In this document: piece after piece, positions 11,661-23,201 of the stretch
Layout of the letters: each line of letters begins with the position of its first letter
Position numbering within the stretch: the stretch's first letter is position 1
Source: Calliopum simillimum
Lineage: Eukaryota; Arthropoda; Insecta; Diptera; Lauxaniidae
Assembly (NCBI GenBank): GCA_951812925.1
Contig: OX638372.1
Coordinates: forward strand, 51,830,028-51,894,027
Reading direction: 5' to 3'
Length of the DNA: 64,000 nucleotides
The notes under the pieces: generated by a model
Database searches by the model: none
Told to the model about the DNA's origin: nothing
What the model saw: the letters and a program-made list of their open reading frames with translations, nothing else
Program-made: the position numbers and the translations under genes

Positions 11661-14254
11661 AGCACCAAGATTTTAATCCTCGACCGTCCGTGTGATAGAT
11701 AGAAACAGATTATTTCTACTTACATTTACCAACTCGTTAGACCGCTACACCAATTCCCGATGATATAAAGAGGTATTAAATTCGTATATTAAGCAAATGT
11801 CGTCCAAACAGAATTTGACATTCGAATGCTTTCTACAGCCTTACATAGAATCATTGCGTAATCAGTTTCAATTCAATTAAACAAAAGTAAATGAATGAGA
11901 GAAAGGAAAATAGAAAATTGAAGTATAAAAATTTTAAATAAAATATATTTTAATAAAAAAAAAAGAAAATAAAGCAAAAAAAAAAAAATCACCCGCACTG
12001 GGTTCGAACCCATGTTGTTCTTACTGCAGCTTTACAAAAAATCATTGTGTAAGTGCTTCTAAAATTTTTCTCTCTTGGGTAATTTTACATTTCTTTTTGC
12101 AATTGCAGCTCAACTCATCATGACAGCCAAGTCATCGGCACCAAAGTGTTTTAACTGCAACATATCCTCGACATTATGTGAGTCACGTAACAAAGCGCTG
12201 TCAATGACGCTGAAAAAACACAAGAAAAAACCGAGAAAATTGCAGACTACACAATTTTGCCACAAACAAACAAAAAAGTGGACCGTTGGTGATGTAGCTT
12301 TTAAGATGCTTAAGTAACTATGGCTACAACCAACAATATGTTGCCAGCTTTTCATTGCATCTCTATCCCTTCCTGCTGCGGTATATCTATTGAATAATAG
12401 CTCGTAAGCTCGTATTATTTGACAGCCAATACAAAATTACTTTTAAACTGTTAACGTGTTGCTTTTGTTAAAGATCTGCCTGTGATATGTTTTGCCAAGG
12501 CATGTGATATTTTTACTGCATTGTTGTCGACTTTACTACACGTCACACACACACAACAAAGCCAGACAGATTTGACCCAGTTATGAGATGGGCTTATGAG
12601 TGGACGGTTTGGTTATTCGGATTAAAGATAAAGCATATGTTGCTAGGACAATTAATTTTTAGTATTTATCGTAAGCATTTAAATAAAATCAAAAGGAAAT
12701 ATCATCACACAGACGTTAGAAGGAGCTTAATATTTATCACAAGCAAAGAAGAAAAAAATCTCGAATTGAAATAATCTCCCAAATGAATTGCCTTAATATT
12801 AAATTCAATTTCACTTCCAAGTAATAAGAAATCCTTAAAATCATCTCTCTTAGGAAACTATAACAACACCAAACACTTAAAAAGGTCAACTGTCGCAGTA
12901 AAGTTTAAGTCATCAACTTTTTTTTTTAGTTTGCTTAAGCACCATGTCCTTTCTTATAACTAAAGTCATCAAGTTAAGCCATGTCAACAATCTCCTTGAA
13001 CTTATGTCCAGTACATGATGTAATTCATTGCTCAAACTCGTCAACTTCTAGCTGGCAACTTTTGTACGAACGAAGAAGAAAAAGAAAAATATAATTTTTT
13101 AATAAAATTATTACTATGGAGGAAATCTGTCAAAGTTTCAGTGCCACAGCACCAAGAAAAGAAGAAAAAACCAAAAGCAAGAAATAAACGAATGAAGAAA
13201 ACTTAAAAGTAAGAAAAAACTTTTTCTCCAAAAATAGCACACTCTGAAACAGGTGTCAGTTGAGATTTCATGAAATTTGCTTCATTTATAACAGCACCAG
13301 ATTAAATACACCATCCAACAACCAGACAACAGACCAGACCAGTTCAACTATGTTGAGTGACCTCACAAGGATATCACAAGAAGTGGGTAAAACTATTTGT
13401 AGAAACCTGTGGCATTAAGCCAACTGCATGCTTATAGAAAAAAATAAATATGATTTTTAGGGGAGCAGTGGGTTGTTGTTGCGCTTTTTGTTTTATACAA
13501 ATTCATTTGCAGATATTCAGAAGAATTACTTTACAATAAAACACATGCAAAATAAATGTTGGTGAGATAATAGGAAATAATCGAAATTTTAGTTTAATTT
13601 TAAAACTAAAAATTATATATAGAACAATTCCAAAAAGTTTATTAATTTTAAACTATTTTGGAATAAATTTCATACTTTTTTGGAATAAATTTCAAACTTT
13701 TTTGGAAAAAAAATGGAATTTAACAACAAGTTTTAAAATCAATACTAAATAAAGTGAATCAAAAGCAAGAAAAGTTAACTATCACTTTTTTCACTTGTGC
13801 CACATTTGTCGAGAAGATAGATCTGGATAGCTGAAAAACGATAAATCCATGACGGCAAATCGCAAACAATGAAAATAGTGGTCCTATGCGTACTAGAGAT
13901 TATCCTTTACAAAAAAATAAAAGGGCCTTCTACTCCGAAGTAATACTACCATATTTCCGGGGTAGAAAATAGGTTCTTTGAAGATGAGGGGGAAGTTTTT
14001 TTAGTATACAGCACATATCAATTAGACAACGGTCTTCTGAAATGCTTGGGTATTCCAAAGATGCCTTCACCATTTTGCTATTTTCTCACTCACAAATAAT
14101 AGTTTTCTTTGACCTTAGAATTTCACGAGAACAGTTTCACTTAAGGTTATACTTGGTCAGATTTTAATTATAGAAGGTACCCAAAAACTAAGTCGGAAGA
14201 AAATGTGGTCTGATTTCGAAATTTTTTGGACTGAGCTGAGACGTCATCTTTATG
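11661..14254. other. Gene-free DNA, mostly single-copy in appearance
   Basis: Contains A/T tracts and a short Pol III B-box-like block (annotated separately). No frame has recognisable homology. The 80-residue forward frame at 12075-12317 has two CxxC-like pairs and a lysine-rich stretch but matches nothing I know, and the opposite strand is equally open. ACACACACAA lies near 12545. This could be intron or spacer. Confidence 0.4.
11985..12040 (-). other. B-box plus T-tract fragment, tRNA/SINE-like
   Basis: On the minus strand, CATGGGTTCGAACCC, matching the Pol III B box (GGTTCRANTCC), is followed by CAGTGCGGGTGA and a T tract. A second, similar arrangement on the plus strand at about 31967-32012 reads CATGGGTTCAATCCC, GTTCGGGACA, T tract. 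No A box or full cloverleaf could be made, so this is probably the relic of a tRNA-derived SINE and not a tRNA gene. Confidence 0.45.
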
Positions 14255-14518
14255 AATTGAGGAGTGGCCGTACCAAACGGCCTAAGTACCATTTCAAGCA
14301 AAAGTAGTGTCTAAATATGAAACGGGTGGCATTTTGTTAGAAATTAATAAAATTGTTTTCTGTTTTCACTAAAAATTTTTTCAGTAGTGTGAAATTGATG
14401 TCATTATGTTTAAAAAATTATAACAGTCAAATAACAGACTATTAGGCACATAAAAAGTATGACATTACTCTTGCCTCGAAATGGTACTTAGGCCCTTCGG
14501 TGCGGCCACTCCTCAATT
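14255..14518. repeat. 264-bp foldback element
   Basis: The ends are inverted copies beginning AATTGAGGAGTGGCCG and continuing through GGCCTAAGTACCATTTC (left) against its complement at 14480-14518. The arms are about 60-80 bp and the centre is AT-rich. No coding content. No clear target duplication. Confidence 0.7.
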
Positions 14519-14654
14519 GCTCGGCAACACTTGACAACGGCCAAAATGTATTATTTTGAACACAAAAATGTAGTATTTTTTTATATTTCTGAGGCCGTTC
14601 AAAAATTTTTATTTTTTACCGTATGTATCGTTAAATGCCTTTCTTCTGAATAAA

Positions 14655-14781
14655 AAATCATTTTTCCGACCTCGTTATTGAAAACATAAAAAATCGATTT
14701 TTGAAACCGAATATTAGGGTAAAGGCGGGAGATGTGGCACCACTGGGTGATATGGCACCTAGTATGAGAAATAACGGCAAG
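14655..14781 (+). pseudogene. Left part of the reading frame split by the hAT insertion
   Basis: A stop-free stretch starts just after a TGA at about 14649 and reaches the 8-bp duplication next to the hAT element, in the frame that matches the PHD-finger frame resuming at 17063. It reads as a lysine/arginine-containing region (NIKNRFLKP) followed by a GDMAP-like repeat. The DNA here carries GGGTGATATGGCACC, which reappears inverted at about 17420-17435. Interpretation as part of a transposase-derived ORF is tentative. Confidence 0.4.
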
Positions 14782-17054
14782 CAGGCCTGACGAGAGGGGG
14801 GGGGGTAAGGGGCGGATTCCCCCCAGGCCCGAAGTTTTTTGGAGGGCCCGGATTTAAGCAGAAACAAAATCTTCATAAATAAAATTTATAGTAGTATTTT
14901 GCAAGCTTGCGAAATGATATTTACGCTCAACTAGAGGAAACGGGCCCAACCAATGCACACGAAACAAGCACTTGAGAAAAAGCCCGGGCCCGCAAATTTT
15001 TTTTTTTTTTTTTTTTTTCAAACGAGAAAAAACAAAGGTGATACCATTGCCTGCTAACTTTTTGGACAAATCTAATAAGTTTTTTTGTTTGACTTTACTT
15101 ACTCCATTTTCATTCTAAACACTTCACATAGACATAATTTTCCATATTTTTATTTAATAACAGAATTCTTTCCAAGTTCGTGCTTCTAAACTTTCGTGTG
15201 ATTTACGAGTCCTCACGGGCCTCTAAATTAAGGGCTTTTGTGATTAGGTACGGGCTCGCATGAAAATCGATTTCAGAGCCCGAGCCCATCGCTGCACTAT
15301 GCTTTTTTTGGACTAAAAAGTGCACACAAAAATAATTCACTACAAGGACCCTTTTTTTTAAAAAAAATCAAATGCAAAACTAACGGTTTTACATTGAGCT
15401 ATCTGAAAAGATGCCTGCTTTTTCTAGCATTCACAAATAAGGGACAGAGGTCGAAATCTCATAAATTTAAAAAAAAAACGGTTTTTCTGTTTAAAAATTA
15501 AACGCAGGAGTGAATTAATTTATGTGCATTCAATCAAATCAATTAAGATGAAATTAAATCAAAGTGAAAATGGGCTGTGCCACGCCCCAAAAACAAATTC
15601 TTTATATCTCCGAAACTATTGGACGCAGATAGATAAGATTCGATATATTTGTAACAGGCACAAAGAGAAATAATATCCACTAAAAAAGTGGGCGGTGCCA
15701 CGCCCTACAAATATAAAACTTATCATATCTCCGAAACTATTTGAGATACAGCAATGAATTTCGGTATATACATATGTATATAAAGAGTAGTGAGTCAAAT
15801 AATATTTGCTGAAAAAAAGGGCGGTACCACACCCAACAATGAACATATCCTTATTAATTGAAACTCTGTTCTACAGGAAACAAGTTCATTCATGTAGCAT
15901 TGCCTGTGGGCGTGGTGCCACATATTTTTTCACCAGACATTATTTGTCTTGATGACTTTTGTATATAAACCGAATTTCATCCACATGGGTAAAATAGTTT
16001 CGAAGATATGGTGTGTTTTATATTTTTGGGGCGTGGCACTGTAATAAATGTAAACATTGCTTAACACTGAATTATAATAACGCCACTCAACACTAGGCAT
16101 CTGTCATAAATACCATTTTTTAAAAATTTATGAGATTTCGACCTCTGTCCCTAGTTTGTGGATCACATGCTAGAAAAAGCGGGCATCTTGTCAGATAGCT
16201 CAATGTATAACCTTTAATTTTGCTTTTGATTTTTTTTTTTTAAAAAGGGTCCTTGTAGTGAATTATTTTTGTGTGCACTTTTTAGTCCAAAAAAAAACCA
16301 TAGTGCGCTGGTGAGTAGAGCCCTACGGGTCATGATTAAAACTAGAACCAACGCCCATCTTTGCTCTCAACTAAAAAAAAATAAAACTTATAAAATTAAT
16401 AACCTTTTACACGCTACATAACTTAAATTTTAAGGTACAGAATCCTGCCTTCAGGAAAATATTATTTGTTGAAAGGAAAATTATACAAGATAATTTTATA
16501 GCTCATTTTGAAGACAAAATCAGTATTTTGAGAACAGATCCATACCCCAAAAACTGGTATGTAATTTTAATTACGTTTTTCTTTTTAATTACAACATAGG
16601 ATTTCCAGAGCAAATATTTCGCCACTTGAAATTTACAAAAAATCTATTTCTAGTCATGAAAATTTTCTTAAAAAATTTTTATTTTTGTTCCAAAACAGTA
16701 TCAAGTTTAATATTTGGACCGAAATCTCCTAAGGATATAATTTTAGCATAGTTATACTCTACAAAAGTTGATTTAATGAAATCTCCGAAAGAAACCAATG
16801 GTCTCGAAGTTCGGGCAGTTAAAATGATTTGGCTTTTTTTAGTATATTTTTCAAGCATTGATCGAAGACCGGCCGAAATCTTATTTTTGACTTTTATTTT
16901 ATGAATATGGGCGGGAAGCAAACAAAATCACAAATTTGCACATTTCACGTATCTCTTGGGCATCCTGTGGGTTAGTATCGAATAAAAAAAAAAGCTAGTA
17001 GTGGGGCCCGGTATATAATTACCCCCGGGCCCGGATTTTCTCTCCACGCCCCTG
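14782..17054. mobile_element. hAT-type DNA transposon, non-autonomous
   Basis: An exact 8-bp direct repeat ACGGCAAG (14774-14781 and 17055-17062) flanks a segment starting CAGGCCTGACGAGAG and ending with the complement of CAGGGGCGTGGAGAG. An 8-bp duplication and CAG.. ends are the hallmarks of hAT elements. Subterminal GGGCCCGG blocks occur on both sides. No intact transposase is visible. The 80-residue minus frame at 16679-16921 might be a transposase remnant but I cannot confirm it. The element contains the Transib-like insertion at 15295-16305, leaving about 1.26 kb of its own sequence. Confidence 0.75.
15295..16305. mobile_element. Transib-like non-autonomous element with about 175-bp TIRs
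   Basis: The ends are CACTATG (left) and CATAGTG (right), the right end reading CACTATGG inward, which fits the Transib terminal consensus CACWATGG. A GC-rich 5-bp duplication CGCTG lies at 15290-15294 and 16306-16310, also a Transib trait. The TIRs are about 175 bp (GGACTAAAAAGTGCACAC.., GAGGTCGAAATCTCATAAA). The interior consists of three direct copies and one inverted copy of a unit starting GGGCGGTGCCACGCCC and containing ATATCTCCGAAACTAT. No transposase. Confidence 0.75.
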
Positions 17055-17062
17055 ACGGCAAG

Positions 17063-17437
17063 GATTCAAACGTCTCCCGAAAATGTGGTCCAGCAGAAAA
17101 CAAAAATTTGAAAAGAAAAACACAACCAAACAAGAAAACTTATGAACGCAAGTTTGTAACTAACTATGCTTTTTCCGATGAAGCTGATGAAAATTTTGTA
17201 CTTCAAGATGAATTTGATGGACCTGGAGATTTAGGCGAAAATGAATGCGTTGGATGCGGTGAAGAACATGGACAAACCACTAAAAAAGACGATTGGATCC
17301 AATGCGTAATGTGCTGTATGTGGTTACATGAAACATGTACATCATTTGTGCACACATGCAACAATTGTGGCAACAAAAGCTTGAAATCTACTAAGGGTGC
17401 CAAATCACCCATGATAGGGTGCCATATCGGGTGATTT
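17063..17437 (+). pseudogene. PHD-type zinc finger terminus of a transposon-like ORF
   Basis: The frame runs from the hAT duplication to a TGA. It has a basic Lys-rich segment, an acidic stretch, then a Cys4-His-Cys3 finger: CVGC, 15 residues, CVMC, H, C, then CNNC. That spacing is typical of PHD fingers, which bind histone tails in chromatin proteins and also occur at the C-terminus of some insect DDE (pogo-like) transposases. There is no start codon in this part because the upstream half lies beyond the hAT insertion (14655-14781). The last residues run into GGTGCCATATC DNA, an inverted copy of the left-hand motif, so the ORF end may lie in a terminal repeat. Confidence 0.55.
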
Positions 17438-17490
17438 AGCGCTTTATAGCATTTTTTTATAATGAAGAAAAAACATATTTGCAATAATTT

Positions 17491-17813
17491 CACAGGCCCA
17501 CAAAAAAAAGCACCCTGCGCGAAATATCAGACCACCTAAACTTTATGTTTTCGGAGTCGTTGAATCCGAATATGGTGCCAGATTAGCGAAGTTGGTTCGC
17601 GTTTTTTCAAAAATCAGCAATTACGCTGAAAATTTAAGATTTTTTTTCAGCATCATTTCTGATTTCTGAAAAAATGCGAACCAACTCAGCTATTCTGGCC
17701 CCATATTCGGATTTAGTGACCCCAAAAACATAAAGTTCAGGTGGTTTGATCGTGTGCACAGACCAAAAAAAAAAAAGTACCCTGCGCGAAAGATTAGACC
17801 ACATTCATATCTC
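17491..17813. repeat. Foldback family B, copy 1
   Basis: A hairpin-shaped repeat starts CACAGGCCCACAAAA, then CCTGCGCGAAATATCAGACC, TTATGTTTTCGG, GAATCCGAATATGGTGCC and TTGGTTCGCG, all mirrored to the right up to about 17765. A second partial left end (GTACCCTGCGCGAAAGAT) follows directly to 17813. Related copies lie at 54400-54545 and 54568-54853. No protein. Confidence 0.75.
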
Positions 17814-19883
17814 TACCGCGGTACATAAACTTTAAGGCATTTTAGTACAATTTCCACCACATTTCTATATCATCAAGTAAACCTTAGGTGGAAACAGAGC
17901 CTGATTCCATTCGTTTTTAACAAAATGTCAGCCAATCTACATTATGAAATTACTTTTGCCATTAAATGGATTTATGACACTATTGTTATGAAAGAATCGA
18001 ATTAATAAATAAATAAAGACACATTAGTGTATTATTTCATACTTTTGTGAAAAATGAGCTCGAATTCAAATTCTCTCGACACTATCTATCGAATTTCCCC
18101 TAAAAACATAAAAGAGAATGCAAAAGTTAGAAAAATGGCAACATTTTGGAAACATTTCTTCAAGTGCCAACTTGGCACTGACTAAAAGAGGTAGGTACCT
18201 ATCTACTTTCGCTACAGGTTGCAAATCTAAAAGGAAATTCCATACAAACAAACACACATACATACATAAAACGAAAAGTCACAACGACAGTCGTCTGTCT
18301 GACTCTCTGCAAATAGACAGAGGTATTCAGTACAAATGAAGGAACTTAAACCACTACTTGCATCCGTACTGCAATGTATGAATATCTACCTTAATGATTT
18401 TGGAAAAAAAGGAGGCGAAGAAAAATGCAACATAGAAGTTGGAAGCTTTCCAAGATTTTTTACGAAACTTACTATTTATTTTTTTTTTTTTTGCAAAAAT
18501 TGAGTCACTTGATGCAACAGCAGCTGAAGAAAGAGCACTCAGGTAAAAACACACAGTCAGATGAAGTCGTCTTTTTATAAAAAAAGAAATAAAATTAAAG
18601 GAATAAAAATATTGAAACAAGTGAAGAAGCCTAGAAAATTTTTAAAATTTCACTACTGCAATGCTGTTGGAAAATTAATTTATCAAATGTTGAATTGAAG
18701 TTGAATTGGGAAGAGAAATGTTTTGAAGGAAGCTACACTTCAGTAACTGTAACACTATTCAAGTCATACTTGTGCCTTTTTTTCCTGTCACCAACCGTTG
18801 TGTAAAAGGCTTCATCTAAACTTCCTTCAACTGCAATAAATTTGATTTTATTAAACGACTTTAGTTTTATGCTTATATCATGCCATTGTTCATCAGCAAC
18901 TTCCCTCTCTTTTTTCACTCTCTCTTTCTCTCTTTTGTGTCAAACTATCGAGACACTCCAACGCACCCGACAGGACACTTTGACAGCTTGCAGGTTATAA
19001 TCGTTTGCGACGTTGATACCTAATTGCAATGCAAATAAATTACACTAAAAGCCAGCTATAATTCATGTCCCAAAATTACGACATTCTCTCTGGTCGCCTT
19101 GACGCATTGCATATCCCTCTCCAAGTAGTCATGGTAGTCGTAGTCTCCTAGAAATATTGCGTTCACACATTCTTACACATGTTTGTATCTTCTTAGTGGA
19201 ATAGTTCGAGTTGTTGTAGTAGAAAAAGTCGTAAAATTCCCAAAAGTGTTTACAATGTGTTGCCACTTTGAATGTGTCTGTCTGCGTGTTAAAGTGTGTG
19301 TGTGTGTTTGTGACTTTGGCTGTAAAACTTAAACCACAAAATTTTCATTGCAACACATCCGCATCAGCTTTGGTAACACAGTATCGGCTTTAACTTACGA
19401 ACAAATGAAAACGTAGCGACCGAGGAGAGCAACCAAAATGACTTTTAAATAGTTTCTTCCCCTTAGAAAAGTCCCTTTTCCTTAATTTATTATCACATTA
19501 AAAGTTTCTTGTGTTTGGCATATTTTAACACAAGCAAACTTACCCAAGACATTGATATTCTTACATATGCCATACCTATCTACCTATCATAGAGAATTTG
19601 ACTTAAATTAAGGCCTGCAAAATTGTGTTAGGTTCCTAAATTGTTATGGTATGTGTGCTCAAGATTTTCGTGTTGCATATATGCAACTTGGTTGCGTCGC
19701 GTCGGTCTGTTCAATTAGATATGGAGTACGATACAAGTTTTTCAATAGACATTAAAATTGAATTTGTCAAGAACTTTATAAAGAAAAACTTTGCCAGGAC
19801 TAAGCTCGCTGAAATTGGAGTAGACACTTGCAAAAGTAATAACCAGCTAAATTAAAACTTTTCACACATCTATATATTAATAC
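17814..19883. other. Gene-free, largely single-copy DNA
   Basis: The part at 17880-17990 matches the flanks of the piggyBac-like MITE near 57.8 kb (GGAAACAGAG..CAGCCAAT..ATTACTT), without the MITE. From 18060 on I see no repeats. A GT run lies near 19290-19310 and CT-rich tracts near 18915-18935. Frames are short and unrecognised. Possibly intron or regulatory DNA. Confidence 0.4.
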
Positions 19884-20250
19884 GACTTTAAATTATACAC
19901 CATTAGATAGGTAATTGTGTGTAGATGTGCACAAAGTTACAATAATGTTATTATTTGGGCTTTAAGCCAGGCAAAATTAAATACAAACTTTTCAATATCA
20001 GCAGCAACAAAATACAAGGTCACGCAGAGCTGAAAAAGGATAAAGCACAAAGAGAAAAACAAAAAGCATAGCATTACTTCATGGTTTTTGTTTTGTTTTC
20101 GCTTGAATTATATAAGGGATGATAAACTAAAAGTACTAAAAGTGACAAAAAAGTACCAAATAGCAAAAAAGTACTAAAAGTGTCGAAAGAGGCCAAAAAT
20201 TATTTTATACATTTGTGGTCGAATTTTGACCACTTGGCGATTCTAGTTTG
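19884..20250 (+). repeat. Diverged 350-bp duplicated segment, copy 1
   Basis: This starts TTAAATTATACACCATTA, has GTGTAGATGTGCACAAAGTT, GGTCACGCAGAGCTGAA and ends in AAAGTACTAAAAGTG-type repeats. The same order, with small gaps, recurs at 30313-30665. TATATATTAATA stands just upstream here (about 19873) and CATATATTAATA near 30252 for the other copy. No coding content. Confidence 0.7.
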
Positions 20251-20259
20251 AATTAAATT

Positions 20260-20960
20260 TGGATCTAGTCCCAAAGAGTGACTAGTTCCGCAACTGTTCG
20301 AAAGGTACTAGCGTTGTTCTAGTTCCCAAGTAGTACACAGATCGTCAGTTGATAGAAAAAATAAAAAAATTTTCATGCTTTTCTTTGTCTTTATTTGCTC
20401 TTTTATTAACTGAGAAGTGCCGCTGATTGAGAAAATGTTGTATGGTGAGAGAGTAATATGTACGAACAGTCACGTTTTTTGGTGTTCCGTTTTTTTAATA
20501 AGTTTTCATGGAAATACGCTACTTTAAAGTAAAAAAATTGTTTTGCTACCAGTACCGACGCACTGTTTCACATCTGAATCTGAAATTATGTCAAAAAAAA
20601 AAAAATTATAAATTTTTCATTCGCCATTTAAATTGCGCATCAGCGCAGTCGTTGTTCGCTCATTCTTCTTCTAATTACATCTCTCAATTTTAAGATACTC
20701 GTTCGCTCAATTTTTAGATACTCGAAATCGAGTATCGAAGCTCTCAAAATTTTCAATTGTCTCTCGACTGGTGAATGGGTAATGTAGAGGGCAACAATTG
20801 CCTCTCGACTAGCGAAAAGGTAATGCAGAGGGAGACAATTGACGATTCGCAGGACATCAACATTGAAAAATCGTCAATTATATGAAAATTAGTTAGTTGT
20901 GGAACTAGTACTAGTCCTGTTTGGAAGCAGTCAAAGCACTAGTTTGATTAACTGCAGGGA
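20260..20960. repeat. Imperfect inverted-repeat segment with short tandem
   Basis: ACTAGTTCCGCAACT near 20281 is mirrored by AGTTGTGGAACTAGT near 20895. Inside lies the hairpin GATACTCG-AAAT-CGAGTATC (about 20719-20738) and two copies of a 48-bp unit CAATTGTCTCTCGACT.../CAATTGCCTCTCGACT... (20753-20845). Possibly an old TIR element. Borders uncertain. Confidence 0.45.
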
Positions 20961-21625
20961 TTTTTATAAAGATAACTCATTAAATAAATAATATTTTTTT
21001 TACTCAAAATTATCTTTACTCATCATTACTTTTATGAGTAAACACTTTTTACTCTAAAGTCTCCATTTCAATTACTGCACTGCAACCAAACTATAATTGT
21101 ACGAAAATTTAACGATCTAAGGTGCTTATGTATCATTTTCTGGCGATAGAGTGAACCTTTGGGAAAACCTTGAAAACTTTAGAAATGGATTTTTTTTTAA
21201 GTGGTCGTTCTCGAAATAATCGAAATTTTTTCGATTTTTAGGGTTATATCTCCATTTTTAAAATATAATTTGAGTAACCCAATTTTGATCGAATTTATTT
21301 TTACACCATTTTAAAGAAAAATCTATAACGCTTCAAAAAATAAAACAATAATTAAGGTCTGGTTGAAATTGGTTAAGTTATAGCAGTGTAAAATTAATTT
21401 TTATAGTAGTTTCTACAACTTTTCATATTAAAACCAAATAAAATTCGGTTTTTTGGCTAATAGTTTATACAAACACATTTTTTTTTTTTTTTTGTATATT
21501 TACTTACTTAATAGCATATTTAATTGCAAACAATTTGTGCCCATGTTTACCAAAATCAGATTATATATTTTAAAAACTTATTAAGGTTTTTGCTCATTAC
21601 TTTTGTTTCTTGACAGAATGGATAC
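20961..21625. other. AT-rich spacer
   Basis: No gene, no clear repeat structure and a poly-T tract at about 21478-21493. Nothing further recognised. Confidence 0.35.
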
Positions 21626-21633
21626 TCAAAGTT

Positions 21634-22011
21634 TAGTGATGAGCAAAATTAGTCTTGGTCTTGAGTCTTGAGTCTTGTTCTTGGTCTTCGTAATTTTTCG
21701 AGACCAAGACTGCTATGGTCTTGGTCACGACAATCGTAAAGGCCAACCCTGCTTTTCAGTGTTGGTAATAATATAGTAGTAGGTGTATAACGCCCGTTTC
21801 GAGGATAAAATCATCTCTCAATTTAAAAACCCAACTGCTTTGGAGAAATAAGGTTTCGAAATTTTGAGTACTCAATAATCTCTAGAAATTTTTTCAAGAC
21901 CAAGACTTAATGACCAAGGTCAATACTAAGATTCAATATCAAAACCAAGACCAAGACTCAATGTCCAAGATCAATACTATAGCAGTCTTGGACTAAGTTT
22001 GCTCATCACTA
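21634..22011. mobile_element. hAT-type MITE, 378 bp
   Basis: TIRs begin TAGTGATGAGCAAA at both ends (left ..AATTAGTC, right ..CTTAGTCC). The flanks are TCAAAGTT (21626-21633) and TAAAAGTT (22012-22019), an 8-bp duplication with one difference. The TIR-proximal DNA is made of TCTTGGTCTTGAG/CAAGACCAAGAC repeats that extend the hairpin. The ends and duplication length point to the hAT superfamily. Non-coding. Confidence 0.8.
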
Positions 22012-22563
22012 TAAAAGTTGCTTAAATACTAAAGACTACGTTCTTACTAAAATGTTCGTACATTTTTTGTGTAGTATGGATAATATTCCGTTCCAAAAAT
22101 CAATTTTTTTACGTTTTTTAATTACGCGGTTGGAAAAACGCTCATTTATTCGAAAGTCTGGCACCTAACGAAAAAAGTGTATAAAGCATAAAATGCTTAG
22201 AATCATCCAAAGTATGAGTTTTTTAAGAATTTTTTGAGACCTTTTGTAACTTTTCAACAAATTGATCCAGTTTATTATAGCTGTTCATTTTTTCGATAAA
22301 AAATCAAAATGGTCTTACTTCACTGAAATCTCAATAACTTTTTTAAACATGATCTGATTTTTATATACTTGGGCTTAAAAAAAAAACAATTAAATACACT
22401 AATAATTAAAAATAAGAACTAGTAAGAGAGATGCCACGCCTTCTTGACCGAACTCAACTAGTTTTTGCTCAAATCTTTTGATTCCAAAGCTTGCATTTAC
22501 ATTTCTTAGTGCCCGGGTGAAATTTGCTTGGACTATCTCAAAAAAAAAAAAACTTTCAGTATG

Positions 22564-23201
22564 CACAGAGCGAAAAAAAGCATAACTTCCGTTGTTAAAT
22601 GAGTTTCTACCAAGTTTGTGAGAGTTTTAATTATGTTTCGTTGCAGATTTGAATTGAGCAACGCACCAAAATCATATTTGTATGGTGCGCTAAATCACTC
22701 ACGAACGTGGTTGAAACTTATTTAACAACGCTGGTTGCCAAGCGTAGTCAAATCCAAATCATCAACAAAACGTGGTTGAAACACCACGAAACGTAGTCAA
22801 ATCCAAATCAGCTAGAAACGTAGTCAAAAATAGACTTCAAAACAAATAGACTTTCAGTCAAACTTACAATAATGATGGCAGTGGCTGAGTTCGTTAACGT
22901 CCGCATCTATCGCTCGACAGGTTCAAGATTCAAATCTACCCAATACCAAACAATAAAATATTTATTTAAAGCAAAAATTTAAAATTAAAAAAAAAAAATA
23001 TCGTTAAAAAATATTTAAATACATATTTTTTTTTTTGTTTGTATTTTATTTAACAACGCGCGTACGTAACGTAGTAAAAACTCATTTAGCAACGCGCGTT
23101 GTTAAAACTGCTACGAAAGAGCCATGCTCAAAATTTGGGTCGCAACGTTTTTAAAATAACCACGTTTCTGCCACTTTTGACAATGTTGTTTTCTCTGTGT
23201 A
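22564..23201. mobile_element. TIR element nested in family A copy 3
   Basis: The left end CACAGAGCGAAAA and the right end complement CACAGAGAAAACAAC interrupt the family A phrase CTTTCAGTAT|AGCATTTTT, with TA on both sides of the insertion. The interior has repeated phrases (AACGTGGTTGAAAC, AACGTAGTCAAATCCAAATC) and inverted TTTAACAACGC/GCGTTGTTAAA pairs. It carries a tRNA-like block at 22872-22950. No ORF. Confidence 0.6.
22872..22950 (+). other. tRNA-like Pol III promoter block (SINE-head-like)
   Basis: GTGGCTGAGTTCGTTAACG resembles a Pol III A box (TGGCNNAGTGG), with CAGGTTCAAGATTCAAATCT, a B-box-like arm, about 45 bp downstream. A canonical cloverleaf and acceptor stem were not found, so this is a tRNA-derived fragment and not a tRNA gene. 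It is followed by A/T-rich DNA. Confidence 0.4.

Noticed and set aside
16679..16921. 80-residue minus frame as an hAT transposase fragment
   Set aside because: It contains a stretch (TSRPLVSFGDFIKSTFVEY) that could be protein-derived, but I cannot match it to a transposase domain with confidence.
18883..18900. CTGATGA on the minus strand as a second hammerhead
   Set aside because: There is no following stem II and GAAA in register. The same applies to CTGATGA matches near 17180, 38870, 53165, 55807 and 57690.
22872..22950. Functional tRNA-Ser/Leu gene
   Set aside because: A- and B-box-like blocks exist, but the arms do not fold into a cloverleaf and there is no acceptor stem.
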